This document shows positions 30,830 to 43,200 of a DNA stretch of 64,000 nt, in pieces. This DNA is from Isoetes taiwanensis (Eukaryota > Streptophyta > Lycopodiopsida > Isoetales > Isoetaceae). Positions within the stretch are counted from its first letter, which is position 1, and every line of letters starts with the position of its first letter. The position numbers and the translations under genes were made by a program. The notes under the pieces were generated by a model. The model searched no databases. It was not told the origin of the DNA and saw only the letters and a program-made list of their open reading frames with translations. Location: assembly GCA_021234155.1 (NCBI GenBank), contig JAJEKV010000034.1, positions 10,305,614 to 10,369,613 on the forward strand, in the 5' to 3' direction.

Positions 30830-33800
30830 GGTCTAAAACTGTCGGGGTTTCCTATGGCAGAAGGGTGATAGCCTCAATTCAGTAGCTGTGGACATAGACC
30901 TCATCTTCCTCATGGAGACATGGGAACACCCAGGCCACAGGCTGCCTGATCTGCCAGGGTACCAGCATTTTTCAGTGTTCAATGGTTGTACAGGGAGACG
31001 TGGGTACGCTGGGGTTGCCTGCTACTACCGGGTAGCCTTGGCACATTTGATTTCCCTCCAGAAGACCGACAGACATAATCGCTGCTTGTGGATCCGAGTG
31101 CACCACCCTGGCTGCTTGCTACTTTCCCCATGCAGAGAGTCCCTTCTATCACGGCCACCCGGAGGTGGACAAAATGGACCCGTATGTCGATCTATATGAT
31201 GACATACAGCAGCACAAGTGGATTGGAGACTTCAATGCGCGTACAGGGGTGGAACAGGCCATGCGGCTGGACCCCCTAGCGGATGACGTGCTGCAGTTGC
31301 CTCCCACAGAGGCAGTTTGCACATGGCGCTCAGATGACAGTCAGGTCACTCGCTTGGGCAGACAATTGCTCCTGATGTGCGGTATCTTTGACCTGCTCAT
31401 ATGCAATGGCCTACCACAATGGCCCTCTTCCCACGGGTACACTTGCAGACAGGACAATCACGGCGGCGGAACTAGTGTCGTGGATTATGTCATAGTGGCT
31501 GCGCAGGATGTACACCTTGTCAGCCATTTTCATGTCACCTACCACTCTATGTGAAGCTGGCCTGGCCAGCCGCAATGGCCCCCTCAGTAGCAGTACCTTG
31601 CCGACCTCAGTTGCGCTTGGATTATGAGCAGGCCCACACGCTGGAGCAGCAAACCGACCAGCTGGTTGAGCTCCTCAGAGCAGGGGCAGACAGATGCTTT
31701 GAGAGACCTCCCCCACGCCAGAGATCAGAGACCGCAACCTTCCCGCGTAACAGATGGTTTGATGCTGAGTGTAAGGAACGCAAACGCACACTCTGCCTCA
31801 TCGTGGATCAGGATCAGCGAGCTCAAATCACCAGCCATTACCGTGCCTTCCTCAAGGAAACAAAGGCGAGGTACCTGGCAAGGCACCAGGGAAGAAATCT
31901 TCTACCTCTTGGGCGCCCACCGGAAAGCTTAAAGGCGCGAGGGTACTCTGCCAGGCCAACCCGCCCTACGGGAACATCACGGGCGTTGCGGTGGGAGCGA
32001 TACTGCAACAACTTTATGATCCCCCGGGAACACCGACGAATGTCCCCCCGCAACATGGCCTACCGCTGGTGATCACAGAAGAAGATGTCGAAGAGGGGCT
32101 GCAGCGCCTGGCTAATGGGAAGGCGGCAGACTTGGATGGCCTGCAAGCGGAGTTGCTCAAGTGGGCAGGACAGCCCATGGTGCCCGTCCTGGCTGCATTG
32201 TTCAATAGGGTGCTGCAAGAGGGTTTTCCTCGGTTATGGACCACAAGCAGGGTTGTTCCGATCTACAAGGCGAGGACCCACACCATCCGGTAATTACGAA
32301 CCATCATGGTCACCGAGATTCGCCAAGTTTGGCGGCGGGCATTCTCGAACAGCAAGTAACCAGATGGGCAGAGGCAGCGGAAGTCAGGGCACTTACCCAG
32401 GCAGGCTTCTGACCCCGACATTTGACCATTGACGTCTGTCAGCATGAGCGTTGGCACGAGGGATCAACTCCGGTTCTTATATGATGGGAGCATCATATAC
32501 GAGCAGGGGACGTCACAAATTTCCAACTTTCATCGGATCCACCTTGGCATCTATTGCCTATAGAAAACCCCCACCAAGGGTGTGAAAATTTTACTGGTCT
32601 TACAAGATTTTTGTCTTGAAGCTATACCAGGTTCTTTTTTAGATGAGCCAGATTGATCCTATTTCAGCTAAAAGTTACAAAAAATTCGCCCCAAACCTGC
32701 AAACTAAATGGATTTTAACAAAATTACATTCAAAGCTTATAAACTCTATTTGAGGACACAATTTTAGCTCATAAGGAATACTTGAAGCAAATATTTCATA
32801 ATAATATTAATTTTGGAAATTTAATTGTTACATCAAGATAACTAATGTTATTTGTAACATATTTCTTCAAAAGTAGAAAAAATATTGATAACCTACTACA
32901 GATGCTCGGGTCGGTTGCAGCAGACAAGCCAACCATTTGATAGCAGTATCGGGGTTCGTCAAGGATGCCCTTTCTCCCCAACATTGTTTGGGCTTTACAT
33001 TGATCAATTGGAGAGCTGGCTTGCTAATAATGGGGGCGATGGAGCTCACCTTCTCTATCAGATCATCAGACAGTTAATATATGTTGATGATGTGGACCTC
33101 TAGCTTACACACCCAGCCAGACATGCAACGACATCTCGATGCCACGGACACATTCTCAAGCGACCGATATCTTGGCGTCAACCCGCCAAGACTAAGGTGG
33201 TTTTCATATCATCTTCCGTCAGCCGAGGGTCCCCTCCTTCAAATACCAAGGCCAGAATGTGGAAGTTGCATCCACATACAAGTATTTGGGAGTGGAGTTT
33301 CCTTCTACTATCTTGGGGACACATCCATACGGCTCACAGTGATGGCGGTGGAAGGCACTATATGCAATGCAAAACAATAGTCATAGAGCTGAGTTGTATG
33401 ATTGGGCCCATCACCACACACTGTTCAAGGTCTTAGTAGAGCCCGTCCCCTTTATACTGGGGTGGAAGTATGGGGTCCAGTAGTATCACTTGCTACTTGG
33501 AATGACTTGGAGCAGGTCCAGAAAGCCTTCTTAGTACGAGCACTAGGGGTGAAGTCCACAGTCCCATATCAAATTCTACTGCAAGAGACATGATTCTTGC
33601 CTCTTCAGAGGGCGGCCCTTGATCGCCACATTGTCTATTTTCAGAAGGTGGTCAATATGGACGATGCTCGTCTCCCTAAACTAGCTTATATCATGGCAAT
33701 GGGGCCGCAGCCCTCAAGGCCTCTTTGGAGGGAAAAGAGAGCTCAATGGATGGCTAGATGGAATGTGCAGGAGCACAGGTGCATACATGTGCAAACAGAG

Positions 33801-34120
33801 GCAGATCGCCATAGCTTGAGGCAATATCTTGACGCTTGCTTCCTCAGCAAGCTTTGGGATGCCAATGCACCAGCACCACATAAATCCCACATTGGAACGA
33901 GGCCCGCAATGCTACCTGCGTACGCACTTGCCCATGAAAAGGCGCAGACTCATTGCCTCCATTACGCCCGGGGGCACATCATCTTGGTTGAGACAGGCCG
34001 GATGGATTGGTGAGCCACGCTAGGACAGGCTCTGTCAATGCTGCCAGATGGGAGTCATTGAGGATGAATCTCATACCCTTCAAAGTTGCCCAGCATATGA
34101 TCAAATTCCGGACTGACGCT
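30830..34120 (+). pseudogene. LINE ORF2 (endonuclease, RT, Cys/His tail), broken
   Basis: Endonuclease: LIFLMETWEHPGHRLPDLPG (30900-30960), LYDDIQQHKWIGDFNARTG (31186-31247; about 23 bases are missing before GDFNAR compared with copy B). RT: ITEEDVEEGLQRLANGKAAD (32070-32130), LFNRVLQEGFPRLWTTSRVV (32200-32260), GVRQGCPFSPTLFGLYIDQL (32947-33010) and an intact-looking YVDD (33078-33090). C-terminus: GVEVWGPVVSLATWNDLEQV (33458-33520), ARWNVQEHRCIHVQTEADRH (33750-33812). The family is a plant non-LTR element with APE endonuclease; I do not assign a clade. Confidence 0.8.
32480..32885. other. AT-rich insert in the RT of LINE copy A
   Basis: RT text breaks off at about 32475 and resumes near 32888. 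The ~400 bases between are AT-rich, lack LINE similarity to copy B and have no recognised ends. Probably a small insertion or a replacement. Confidence 0.4.
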
Positions 34121-34318
34121 ATCTTTGAGTTGGTTGGTCGCCCACGCCACCGTTACATGTGACATTGAACCGGCATCCGTGCGGGGTCTTTGGGATCATA
34201 CCTTCGAGGAGGTTATGGACATGCGAGATTAGCTATGTCCTCGGGCACACTTGACATGTATATATACATTGATGTATACTTATGCGGTTTGACAACATTC
34301 TTATTCATCCCGCGGTTT

Positions 34319-34418
34319 TCCCTCGAAAACCCTTCGGGGCGGGGGTTTTTTTAACCCAGACAGTAATAAGTTTTTTGCGCTCCTTATGGGTCCCATAGGT
34401 CGATTGGCCTCAGTGGAC
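34319..34418 (+). other. LINE 3' RNA module (copy A)
   Basis: C-rich hairpin (CCCTC ... CCCTTCGGGG ... GGGGG, U runs on both sides) plus terminal hairpin GTCC[..AGGTC-GATT-GGCCT..]GGAC followed by GATAAAA. The same module occurs in the other LINE copies. Confidence 0.65.
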
Positions 34419-34437
34419 GATAAAATATCATTCATTT

Positions 34438-34856
34438 AAGTTCTTATAAATCAAATGTGCTTGCTTGGCTCATCGACATAAACACCTGGTAGTGATGCCA
34501 TCACATCCAAATTCGTCGCTCCTACCTCGGTTTGTCCTACTTTATTCACTTGCAACTCTTCCAACTTCCACCACCGAGAAAAAGAATGAATGAAAGGAAG
34601 CTCAAGACTGCACATGCCACCGCTTCAGTTTTTCTACATTTTCTTCTCTCTCTCCCCAATGGGCCGATGCATTTTCTTCTTTCTAATTCAATTCAATTCA
34701 ATTCTTTTTGTCCAATGGTTAGATGATGGCTACAGTTTGCTTATTAGGGCTTAGTTGGGAATAAAAAGTGCTTGCCCAAATTTTTGGTATTTGTAGTATA
34801 TGGCAGATGCCATCTTTTTTGGTATCTATGCATGGCCAATCATGTTTCTATTGGAT
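34438..34856. other. Spacer between LINE copies
   Basis: No gene seen. A short (TTCAA)n run is at 34685-34704. Confidence 0.4.
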
Positions 34857-37800
34857 GTGGACAGGCAAGAGCCCTATGTCGATCTATATGATGACATACA
34901 GCAGTACAGACAATTGGGCAAGGTCATGTTGCTTGGAGACTTCAATGCGCGCAAGGGGCGAGGCGAATCCCAAAATTCGCACCTCTAGCTGAGGATGTGT
35001 TGCAAATGGACCCCGCAGAGATGGTTTGGCCAAGGTCATCAGATGACAGCCAGGTGACACGGTATGGCCCGGCACATTGTTCTTTGGCAAGATATCTTTG
35101 ACCTGGTCATTTGCAATGGGCTGGCACAGTGGCCGTCCTCCAGCCGCTTCACTTGTAGACAGGAGAACCAGTGGGGGCGGCACCCGGTGTGGTGGATTAC
35201 GTGCTAGCGGATGAGCAATGCCTACACTTGATCACTTCAACCGTGGTCGGGACAGTGGCGGGACGAGGAAGTAGACTCACCATCAGCCCCTCGTTTCTTG
35301 AGATAGATTGGCGTGCCAACCGAGCACCCATTGCCCCAACACCCCATGTACCCGCGGTTTAGCGTCTGGACTATGATCATCGCGGCCGGTCTATGCGAGG
35401 ATGCTTGAGCATGAGCTGCCGGAAAGTCTTTGCAACTCCCCACACTTCAGCAATGACGGCCCCAATGAACCGGCTCGCTTAGGGTAGGGGATAGATGCTT
35501 TGGGAGAGGCCGCTCTCGGCGATCCACAGGGGCTGCAATCGCCTTCCCTGCAATCAATCAGTTCGATGATGCCGAATGTCGGGAGCTGAAACGATGGCTC
35601 CGCCAAGTGCTGGACCCCACCATTCGCCCGCAGGCCGTCCGTCAATACCGCTCCTTCCTCAAGACCAAGAAAGCCAGGTACCTTGCGAGCACCAAAGAGC
35701 GGATGTTTGGTCTTCTAGACCGCCACCCTAGGGCCTTACGGAGAAAGGTCTTGAGTAAGCCCCCATGACCCACCGGAAATATTACCCCGAACAATGGGTG
35801 AGATACTAGCGGCAAGCGTATGACCCAATGGGAAGCCCAGGCACCCGGTACCTCCTTGACGGGCCCTAGCAGCGGTCATTCTTGAAGGGATGTCATAATG
35901 GGCTTGCAACGCCTACTAATGGGAAGGCAGCGATTTGGATGGATGGTATCTGGTGAGCTTCTCAAGTGGGCCGGGCCCCCAATGGTGCCGGTTCTCACAG
36001 CACTCTTCAACAGGGCATTGCAAGAAGGCTTCCCCCCGCACTGGACTACTAGTAGAGTTGTGCCCATATACAAAGCAGGGGACCCCCACCCGACCAACTA
36101 TCGTACCATTATGGTCGGTTAAATTCTTTGCCAAGTTGCTTGCCGGATTCTTGGCGATTGACACTTTGGGCAGAGGATGGAGAAGTCGCGGGCTCTCACC
36201 TGCAGGCGGGGCTTCCGCCCCGCATTCTACTATTGACCATATCTTCACTCTGCGAACACTCATAGAGGATAGCCGGAATCGGCCTTGAGAATGCATCTTG
36301 TTGCTTTGTGGATTTCGCAAAGGCTTTTGACACCGATGCCTCGGGATAAGTTGTGGGATAGATTGAGACGACTAGGGACCCCAATGGACTTGCGAGAATG
36401 CTATATCTGAACTATCTGAGGCTTGCTCGATTAGTCTCACACCGTCGGGGAGCCCGTTGTTAGTAGCATTGGGGTGCGCCCGGGGCTGCCCTCTATCCCC
36501 GGCGGCTCTTGAAGCGTACATTGACCAGCTAGAAGAATGGCTACGAGCATGGGGGAGGCTCGGTTGATGCACCACATAATCCGGCAACTCATATATCTGA
36601 TGATGTTGACACGCTCGCATATACCCCGAGGAGGACATGCAACGCCACTGGATGCTTTGGACACTTTACGCCAATTCACCGACATGAGAGTTAACTTGGC
36701 CAAGACAAAGTGTCTTCTGGTCCCATCATCCGGCACCCACGCCTTCCCTCATTCACTTACCGGGGCAGGTAGTGGAGGTGGCTCAGATCTTATAAGTATT
36801 TGGGCATTGAGTTTTCTACTACCACACACCGGGATGCATCCATCGGTTCTGCGTCCTTTGCAGTTTGGAAAGCCACAGATGCAATGCAAAACAACAACAC
36901 AAGGCGAGTTGTATGCATGGGGTCACCGGGCACACTTTGTTCGGGGCCTTGGTTGAACTGGTCCTCCTCTATGGGGCGTAAGTGTGGGGGGCCGGTGATA
37001 TCCCTCACCACTTGGAGCGATCTAGGCAGTACGTAGGGCCTTCTTGGCCCCTAATCGGGAGTGAAATCCGCGGTCCCATATCGAGATCTTGCTCCGGAGA
37101 CAGGCTTCCTTCCATTCTGAGAGGGCTGCGATGGAACATCACATTATTTACTTCCAGAAGGTGGTGGCTATGGATGAAGCCCGGCTGCCCAACCTTGCTT
37201 TGGCAGTGGTGATGGGCCCGCAGCGACTCAAAGCTTCTTTGGAAAGACAAGCAAGCCCGGTGGTTCGCTATGGAATGTGCGGGCACACGATGTGGACCGG
37301 TGCATACACCAAGGAACGCTGCCTTGAAGCAGTACTTGGATGCTTGCTTTATGGCCAAGCTTTGGGATGCAGAGGCCTTGTCACATGTCAAGGTGGCAAA
37401 TTATCGACAGCACCATGCTCACGAGGGGCCCACACCACTACCTGTGCACCCATCTACCCATGAAAAGCGCGGGGGTGATTGCTTCCATTCGCACAGGTGC
37501 ACACCACCTCCTCCGCATTGAGGCGAGGGGGGGGACGCGTGAGGGCAGTGTCATCAATCTTTGTCAGCGAGGCGCCATTGAGGATGAAAGTCCGCCCTCC
37601 GGGCTGTCCGTGCGCATTGAGCATATCCGGGCTCGGTATGCTCGGTTACTTGTGCCCCATCGGGCCTTGCATGAGCTACCGGGCACGGCCTCAGCGTAGG
37701 CTTGTTGGGATCGTACCTCCGGGAGGTAATGGATCTGTGCGGACTCAATTATGCCCCCTGTCCACATTAACCTCAAATTTGTACTTGTGATTATGTATAT

Positions 37801-37985
37801 AATTGTGCAGTATGTCAGCATCCTTATTGCTACTAAGGTTTTTCCCCCGAAAACCCTTCGGGGCGGGGGTTTTTTAATCCTGGTAGTAATACGCCTGCTG
37901 CTCTCTCTTTGTACTTGGGTCCCATAGGCCAGTTGGTCTCCGTGGACGATAAAATCATATTCTATTCTATTCTATTGGGATGTTT
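34857..37985 (+). mobile_element. 5'-truncated LINE (copy B)
   Basis: It starts inside the endonuclease (PYVDLYDDIQQYRQLGKVML, LGDFNARKG). It continues through RT (FNRALQEGFPPHWTTSRVVP near 36020; HSTIDHIFTLRTLI near 36220; LEEWL region near 36530), where the catalytic motif is shifted to LIYLMM at 36588. The C-terminal region (FQKVVAMDEARLPNLALAVV, LDACFMAKLWDAEAL) and the 3'UTR with hairpins (37844-37869; 37919-37947) end in an (ATTCT)n tail (37956-37977). It is the same subfamily as the minus-strand copy at 61135-62705. Many frameshifts. Confidence 0.82.
37844..37947 (+). other. LINE 3' RNA module (copy B)
   Basis: Perfect CCCCC/GGGGG outer stem enclosing CCCTTCGGGG, flanked by T runs. 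The terminal hairpin is GTCC[..AGGCC-AGTT-GGTCT..]GGAC, then GATAAAA and the pentanucleotide tail. Confidence 0.7.
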
Positions 37986-39039
37986 GGGTAATTAGAATGC
38001 AACATCCATAGTCACGTGCTTAAAAGTTTAAATGTCAAAGTTAAGTTAGAAGGTAAAATGGCATGATGCCTTTTTTCACTCCTAGTTTTGTCTTCTTGTG
38101 TTCGTATCATGTTCGAATAGATGAAATTAAAATACAGTTTAATTGACAAGCTTTATTTATAAATGCATTTTATACGAGATTATTTACCGACTATCATATG
38201 AAAGCTAGTTCTGTGATATTCCACATATTTATACGCTATATGTACAAATACATGACGCGTCACCACAAAAACTTAATGGTGTATTAATTATTCATATTAT
38301 TAATTAACAAGGTAAGGTTAGCTATGTTAGAATTAAATATTAATTAAAAGCCAAGTATGCCAAATTATTAATAATTAGTCATTAACTATGTTTATTAATT
38401 GTTAATAATTTAGTTTAAAGGGTGCCACCTGGACCAAATCGATTGGGCAAGGTAGAGCTGCTAACTTTGGGTCATCCAGATTGGGGGTTCCACCCCAATT
38501 TTTTCCAATTTGAATTGGGGTGAATTGGAGAGGGAGGAGGAGCTTATTCAACAGCAGAGCATGGAGGGCCTGAGAGATGGGAGATCTAGCTCAGATACAG
38601 GTTAGTAAGCTTAGTTAGCTTGACATTCTCGTACTTGTCTAGATGGATGATTGGCACGCGGGAGAGGTGGAAGAGGTCACTTGCTCCGGGAGGCCATAAC
38701 TTTTTGCAGGAAGCTCAAATGAAGGTGATTGTTGCGCCATTGCGTCAAGAACACTCGAACATCTAAAATCCCCTAAAAGCCTCACCTGGAGATGCTCCAG
38801 ATGAAAGATTTGCAAAAAGTGGAGTGAACAGGAAAAAAACGACTTAGAATTCAAATTTAAGGGGCAAAAACCCCTCTACACAACTTTTTATGCATCCATA
38901 TAAAAATGCTATATAAAAAAAAATTGTACGAAAAAAAAATAAATAAAAATAATAGGGTTATGCTTGAGGTGGCGCAAGGAGGAAAAAGGGGATTTGGAAT
39001 TTGATTTTAAGGGGCAAAAACCCCCTATACACCATGTTA
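37986..39039. other. AT-rich, no gene; local duplicate
   Basis: No exon seen. A ~48-base segment with TTTAAGGGGCAAAAACCCC is present twice (about 38850-38895 and 38990-39035); GGGGCAAAAACCCC is itself palindromic. Confidence 0.4.
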
Positions 39040-39260
39040 TACATTTGAACCAATGACCTCCTAGCTCCAACCATAGGTGTTTGCCACCATGCCAAGCTTC
39101 CTTGAATATACAATATATATATTTATTATATATTTTGTTTCCTAGAGCAGCCAACTCCTTCAATAAAGTCTATTGTGGGGACTTGAACCCTTGACCTTCT
39201 ACCACAAAACCAAACCCTTTACCACCACAAAACTAAACCCTTTACCAACATGGTAAGCTT
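39040..39260 (-). repeat. tRNA-derived SINE-like heads
   Basis: The reverse complement shows two A-box/B-box pairs: TGGCATGGTGG ... GGTTCAAAT (about 39096-39045), and TTGGTAAAGGGTT ... GGGTTCAAGTCCCC (about 39253-39178), the second with an internal 27-bp duplication. Neither folds as a tRNA. They look like Pol III SINE heads. Confidence 0.35.
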
Positions 39261-39574
39261 ACTTTCAACAGTTATAGAAGTTCTCATTATACTTATCCAA
39301 TAGTGACTTTGTTTTCAAATGGAAGACCCCTGTCTAACTATCACCATTCCCTAAACCAACGCTGTGGTGGCAACAAATCCGCCAAACTTGTGCAACCATG
39401 GCAAGGTGCAATCATCCTAAGATTATCATTGTCATTTGGACATGGGTCCCATGACCATATTATCAAACTTTGATGATAAGAGACGGGAGGAAATTCCTCT
39501 GAGCGAGATACCCACTTCTAAGTTGGATTCTAATCCACTATCGCCTCTGATATTCCTTAGGCGAAGGTAATAAT

Positions 39575-41098
39575 AGAATAGAATAGAATAGAAGAGAATA
39601 GAATAGAATAGAATAGAATAGAAAGTTATTAACGTCCTCGAAAGCCCGCAGGCTATGGGACAAACATACAATGTCTAGCCAAAAATAAAAACTAGGTATC
39701 AAATTTTATCCACGTAATCCGTACTCTCTAGAAGTTCGCGAACAAATCTGCCAAGATGTGGTAATGTGGAGAACTCCTTAAACAGTCTGTGCATGGGGAT
39801 GTTCAAATTGAGCATAGGATATTTTGCTCGGATCGCATCATGGTTAGGACAGGAATGTATGGCATGTTCTTCTGTTTCTATGCCTTGCCCACAAGTGCAA
39901 AGTCTTTGCCATGTATCCAATTTCAGCCACCGGCCTTGTTCTATCATAAGATGATGTGAACTCAAGCGCATCCGTGCAATAGATCGAACCAATCCTGGGA
40001 ATACATCATAATGCTGCAAGTAGGGCTGAATCATATGTTCATGCTGAGGGTTAAAATCTCTTATATAATATTCGACTTTCTTCTTACCAGAAAAATTAAC
40101 ATATGCCCAGATAGCTGTTTGTTTAAAATCCTGACTACAAATGTCAATGTGTAGACCCAATCGGTTAAACCATTTCTTCAAATCTCTGTACCAACAAGGT
40201 TTCCCAGCAGTTTCCATTTGAATTGATGCTTGAAGGGCGTAATTACCTAGTGATGCATCGGTCGTTTTCATATGCAAGTAGGTCAAGGTTTTGTTCACAG
40301 CATGTACCTCAAGAGGGTAGGATCCGCTATCAAGCAATATTACTTCACGAGGAGTGCATCTCTTGATGCCTAATGTCATATGTAACCAAGTTTTTTGTAT
40401 TGCTTCCAGCTCAGGCCACTTTGATCTACACAATGTAGCCCCCAGATTTCACTAGCATATAATGCAACAACTAGAACTAAAGCTTCAAAAAGCTTTTTTC
40501 GAAGTGGCCAATAAACAATATGTGCATGTCGACAAACATTGGCCATGGTATAAAAGGCTTTCAGAGCAGCAGCTATATGATTTTCGACCCCCATTGTCAA
40601 AGCATTGCGTCACACAAATAGCTCATGCCCAGATATGAATGAGTACATTCTATCGCCTGTTCTTGATAAAGCAAGGTAGCCTGTTCTTTACCAAAGCAAA
40701 GGACTTTTGTTTTATCTAGATTCATCGTCAAGCCAAATTGTAAGCAAAAGTTTTCAAGGGATGTAAGTTGCTGCTGTAAGTCACCCATGCTATAAGCACA
40801 TAAAAGAAGATCATCTGCATATAATAATAGTATCACCAGCTCATGGACAATACGCGGGAACCTGCATCCTGCCTGCTTAAGAAAAAATTCTAGTTGGTCA
40901 ACATACAAGCCAAACAAGGTTGACAAAAGTTGGCAGCCCTGTTTGACACTGATATCACTGATAATTGCATCAGAAAGACCACATGGGGTAACCATCCTGC
41001 CATGCACTGTTTCATATAATCTTCCTACTGCTAGTATCCATTCATCAGATACACCAAGTTGTTTAGGTATTGCTAACAGTTTTTGGCGGGTAACTTTC
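39575..41098 (-). mobile_element. 5'-truncated LINE of a second family (copy E)
   Basis: Minus-strand RT from about 41096: GLYVDQLEFFLKQAG, an intact YADD (LLLYADDLLLCAYS, near 40810) and LNLDKTKVLCFGKEQ-type text, then a frameshift near 40600. A long C-terminal frame follows (40433-39699, 244 aa: LYASEIWGL-like text upstream, QTAIWAYVNF, RWLKLDTWQRLCTCGQGIET with the C-x-C...H..C tail). The 3' end has the terminal hairpin (39634-39661) and a (GAATA)n tail (39574-39622 on +). It is much less decayed than copies A-D. Confidence 0.82.
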
Positions 41099-41846
41099 TA
41101 TCCTTTGGGATATTCAAACTTAGTGATGCTTAGTGGGGAATTCTATTTATCGAACTTAGTGATGCTTAGGCACTAAAGTAATGGTTCGAAACACTTTGCC
41201 CCAATCATATCCAGATACCCTAGAAAGAGATGACTAGTCAACAATGGTTGGATGCGATTAGACTGTTACGACAGAACAACTCCAAAATAGGGTTGGCCAC
41301 TGCCAACTTGATAGTCGATGTTAAACCCAAAAGCTTTAAATATTTTTTTCCAGCAGATGTTTGAGTAGGAGTTCTCTTTCACCCCGTCATGACTTAATCT
41401 ACACTAAGTTCATATGTTTCATATGATCCATTATTCAACTCCATATACTGGGGTTAAGTAGAATTTAAAGAGATAACCATAGCTAATGCTATTTCACATA
41501 GTCTGTAAGTATCAACTCATCTCAATTTTTAGACAAGGAATTTTGTTGGCCTAGCCAGCTAGGGACTGCCAGAGTATCCCCTCTAGATGATAGAGAGGCT
41601 AAAAAGCTCCATCACTAATAGTTGGCAAATATGATAGAAGAGGGAAGGCTTCTCCAAAAGATTTGGCAAATTAATCTCATATTTTTACTAAAGGGAGCAT
41701 ACTATGCATAGTGAAAAGTTTTTCAAAAATTAAAAAATATAGCAATTTTCCGACATATAGCCACTAAAATCAACAATGCGTCCTATCTCTACCACCATAC
41801 ATAGTTGAGGTGGGTCCTTCCCCCACCAGACCACTTTCACAACCGA
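41099..41846. other. No gene recognised
   Basis: AT-rich sequence without a convincing exon. Confidence 0.35.
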
Positions 41847-41847
41847 G

Positions 41848-42252
41848 GGCTCATGTTGCTTTAATTATTGTCATGTTCTTATGTTTGTCCTCCTGAATCC
41901 GGCCGTTGATCCGAGATCCTATGGCTCACGTGGCTTTGGGACATATCCTACGGCCCAGATGGCTTGGGAGTTTGTGTCCGGTTATATGTAAGCAATCCTA
42001 CAGTCCAGGTTGATCTGATCCTGATCGTCGGCCTGAGATCCTACGGCCCACATTGCTTTGGGACACATCCTACGGTGCACATGGCTTTGGGAATTCTATA
42101 TAATCGATCCTATGGTCTAGGTTGATCCGATCCTGATCGTCGATCCGAGATCTTACGGCTCACGTGGCTTGGCACATATCTTACGGTGCACATGACTTTG
42201 GGAATTATATGTAATAGATCATATGGCTCATGTTGCTTTAATTATTGTCACG
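41848..42252 (+). repeat. ~115-121-bp tandem repeat, three copies, flanked by a 28-bp direct repeat
   Basis: Units align at CCGAGATCCTATGG (41911), CCTGAGATCCTACGG (42032) and CCGAGATCTTACGG (42145). Each also carries GGCTTTGGGA and CCTGATCGTC. The array is bracketed by GGCTCATGTTGCTTTAATTA-type copies at 41848-41875 and 42225-42252. Confidence 0.75.
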
Positions 42253-42344
42253 TGGTGAGATCTCGACTTTGATCGAGTCTAAGATCCTACGGCCCAAGTT
42301 GAATGCTCATTCCTTAGGAAAAGGCTTTTAAAAATTTTATGTTG

Positions 42345-42408
42345 TGTGGGGGATTCGAAACCTGGCCATTGACCCCTCAGCCCCCCATTCTAACCACTAG
42401 ACCAAGTA
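42345..42408 (-). repeat. tRNA-like SINE head or tRNA pseudogene
   Basis: The reverse complement reads TGGTCTAGTGGTTAGAATGG (A-box/D-arm) and, 30 bases on, GGTTTCGAATCCC (B-box/T-loop). The acceptor and anticodon stems are not recoverable, so it is not a functional tRNA. A tRNA-derived SINE is most likely. Confidence 0.5.
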
Positions 42409-42469
42409 TTAATTCTATGAGCAATTTATGCTTCAAATATACTTAAGGGTAATATTCCCATTAAGATAA

Positions 42470-43200
42470 AATAGACTATAACATTCTAGCTAGTTGAAGA
42501 AAGTTCTAGAATGTTCTGTAAGACTCTAGAAAGTTCTAGAATCTTCTAGAAAGTTCTAGAACATAAGAGAATCTAGGGGGGATCTAAGAAGATTCTTACA
42601 GAAAGTTCCAAATTGTTCTAATAAGTTTTAGAATGTTCTAGAGTGTAGGGGAATCTACGGGAATGTAAGGAAATCTAGGGAAATACTTCCAGAAAGTTCT
42701 AGAATATATTGAAAGTCTTAGAATGTTCCAGAAAGTCTTAGAATGTTCTAAAAAGTAAGGAATCCAGAAGAATCTAATAGAATCTAAGAAAATCTTATAA
42801 AATGTAAGAGAATCTAGGAAAATATTTACAAGCCTAAGGGAATCTCTTAAAATCTGGGGGATCTAAGGGAATCTTCATAAAATCTAAGAGAATCTAAAAA
42901 AATGTTGATGAAATCTTAGAGTATCTAGGGGAATCTTTATAGAATCTCTTTGAATCTCATATAATGTAAGGGAACCTAGGGCAATCTCATAGAGTCTAAA
43001 GGGATCTAAGGGAATCTAAGGGGATCTAGGGGGATCTTCATAGAATTTTGGAGAATCTACAGAAATCTAATGGAATCTAGAGGGAATCTTATACAATTTA
43101 GAGGAATCTCCAGAAACCTCCAAGAGAACCTTGGTAGAATCTTAGAGAATCTATGAATTTAGAGTATTCTTAAAAGATTCTTTTAGAATGTAGGGCACGA
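42470..43200 (+). repeat. Large degenerate minisatellite, GAATCTAAGGG / GTTCTAGAA type
   Basis: About 730 bases consist of diverged ~10-13-base units. The first ~280 bases are built on AGAATGTTCTAGAAAGTTCT, the rest on GAATCTAAGGGAATCT. A similar but complementary-strand array is at 53900-54110. No coding. Confidence 0.75.

Larger units (their letters stand above)
28600..34437 (+). mobile_element. Near full-length LINE (copy A), dead and interrupted
   Basis: Order: ORF1 with coiled coil (28674-29604, resuming 30150-30820), a Pro/Ala-rich stretch (30645-30810), ORF2 with APE-type endonuclease (about 30830-31560: NCRG start, FLMETWEHPG, GDFNARTG, VVDYVIV), reverse transcriptase (about 32060-33150: NGKAADLDGLQAELLKWA, TSRVVPIYKA, RQGCPFSPTLFGLYIDQLE, YVDD) and a C-terminal Cys/His region (about 34020-34120). 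The 3'UTR has the C-rich UUCG hairpin (34319-34345) and terminal hairpin (34390-34418). Frameshifts, stops, a fold-back MITE (29605-30149) and an AT-rich insert (about 32480-32885) inactivate it. The 5' end is set only approximately. Confidence 0.85.

Noticed and set aside
42345-42408. Functional tRNA gene
   Set aside because: A- and B-box words are present, but acceptor and anticodon stems do not pair; a SINE head is more likely.
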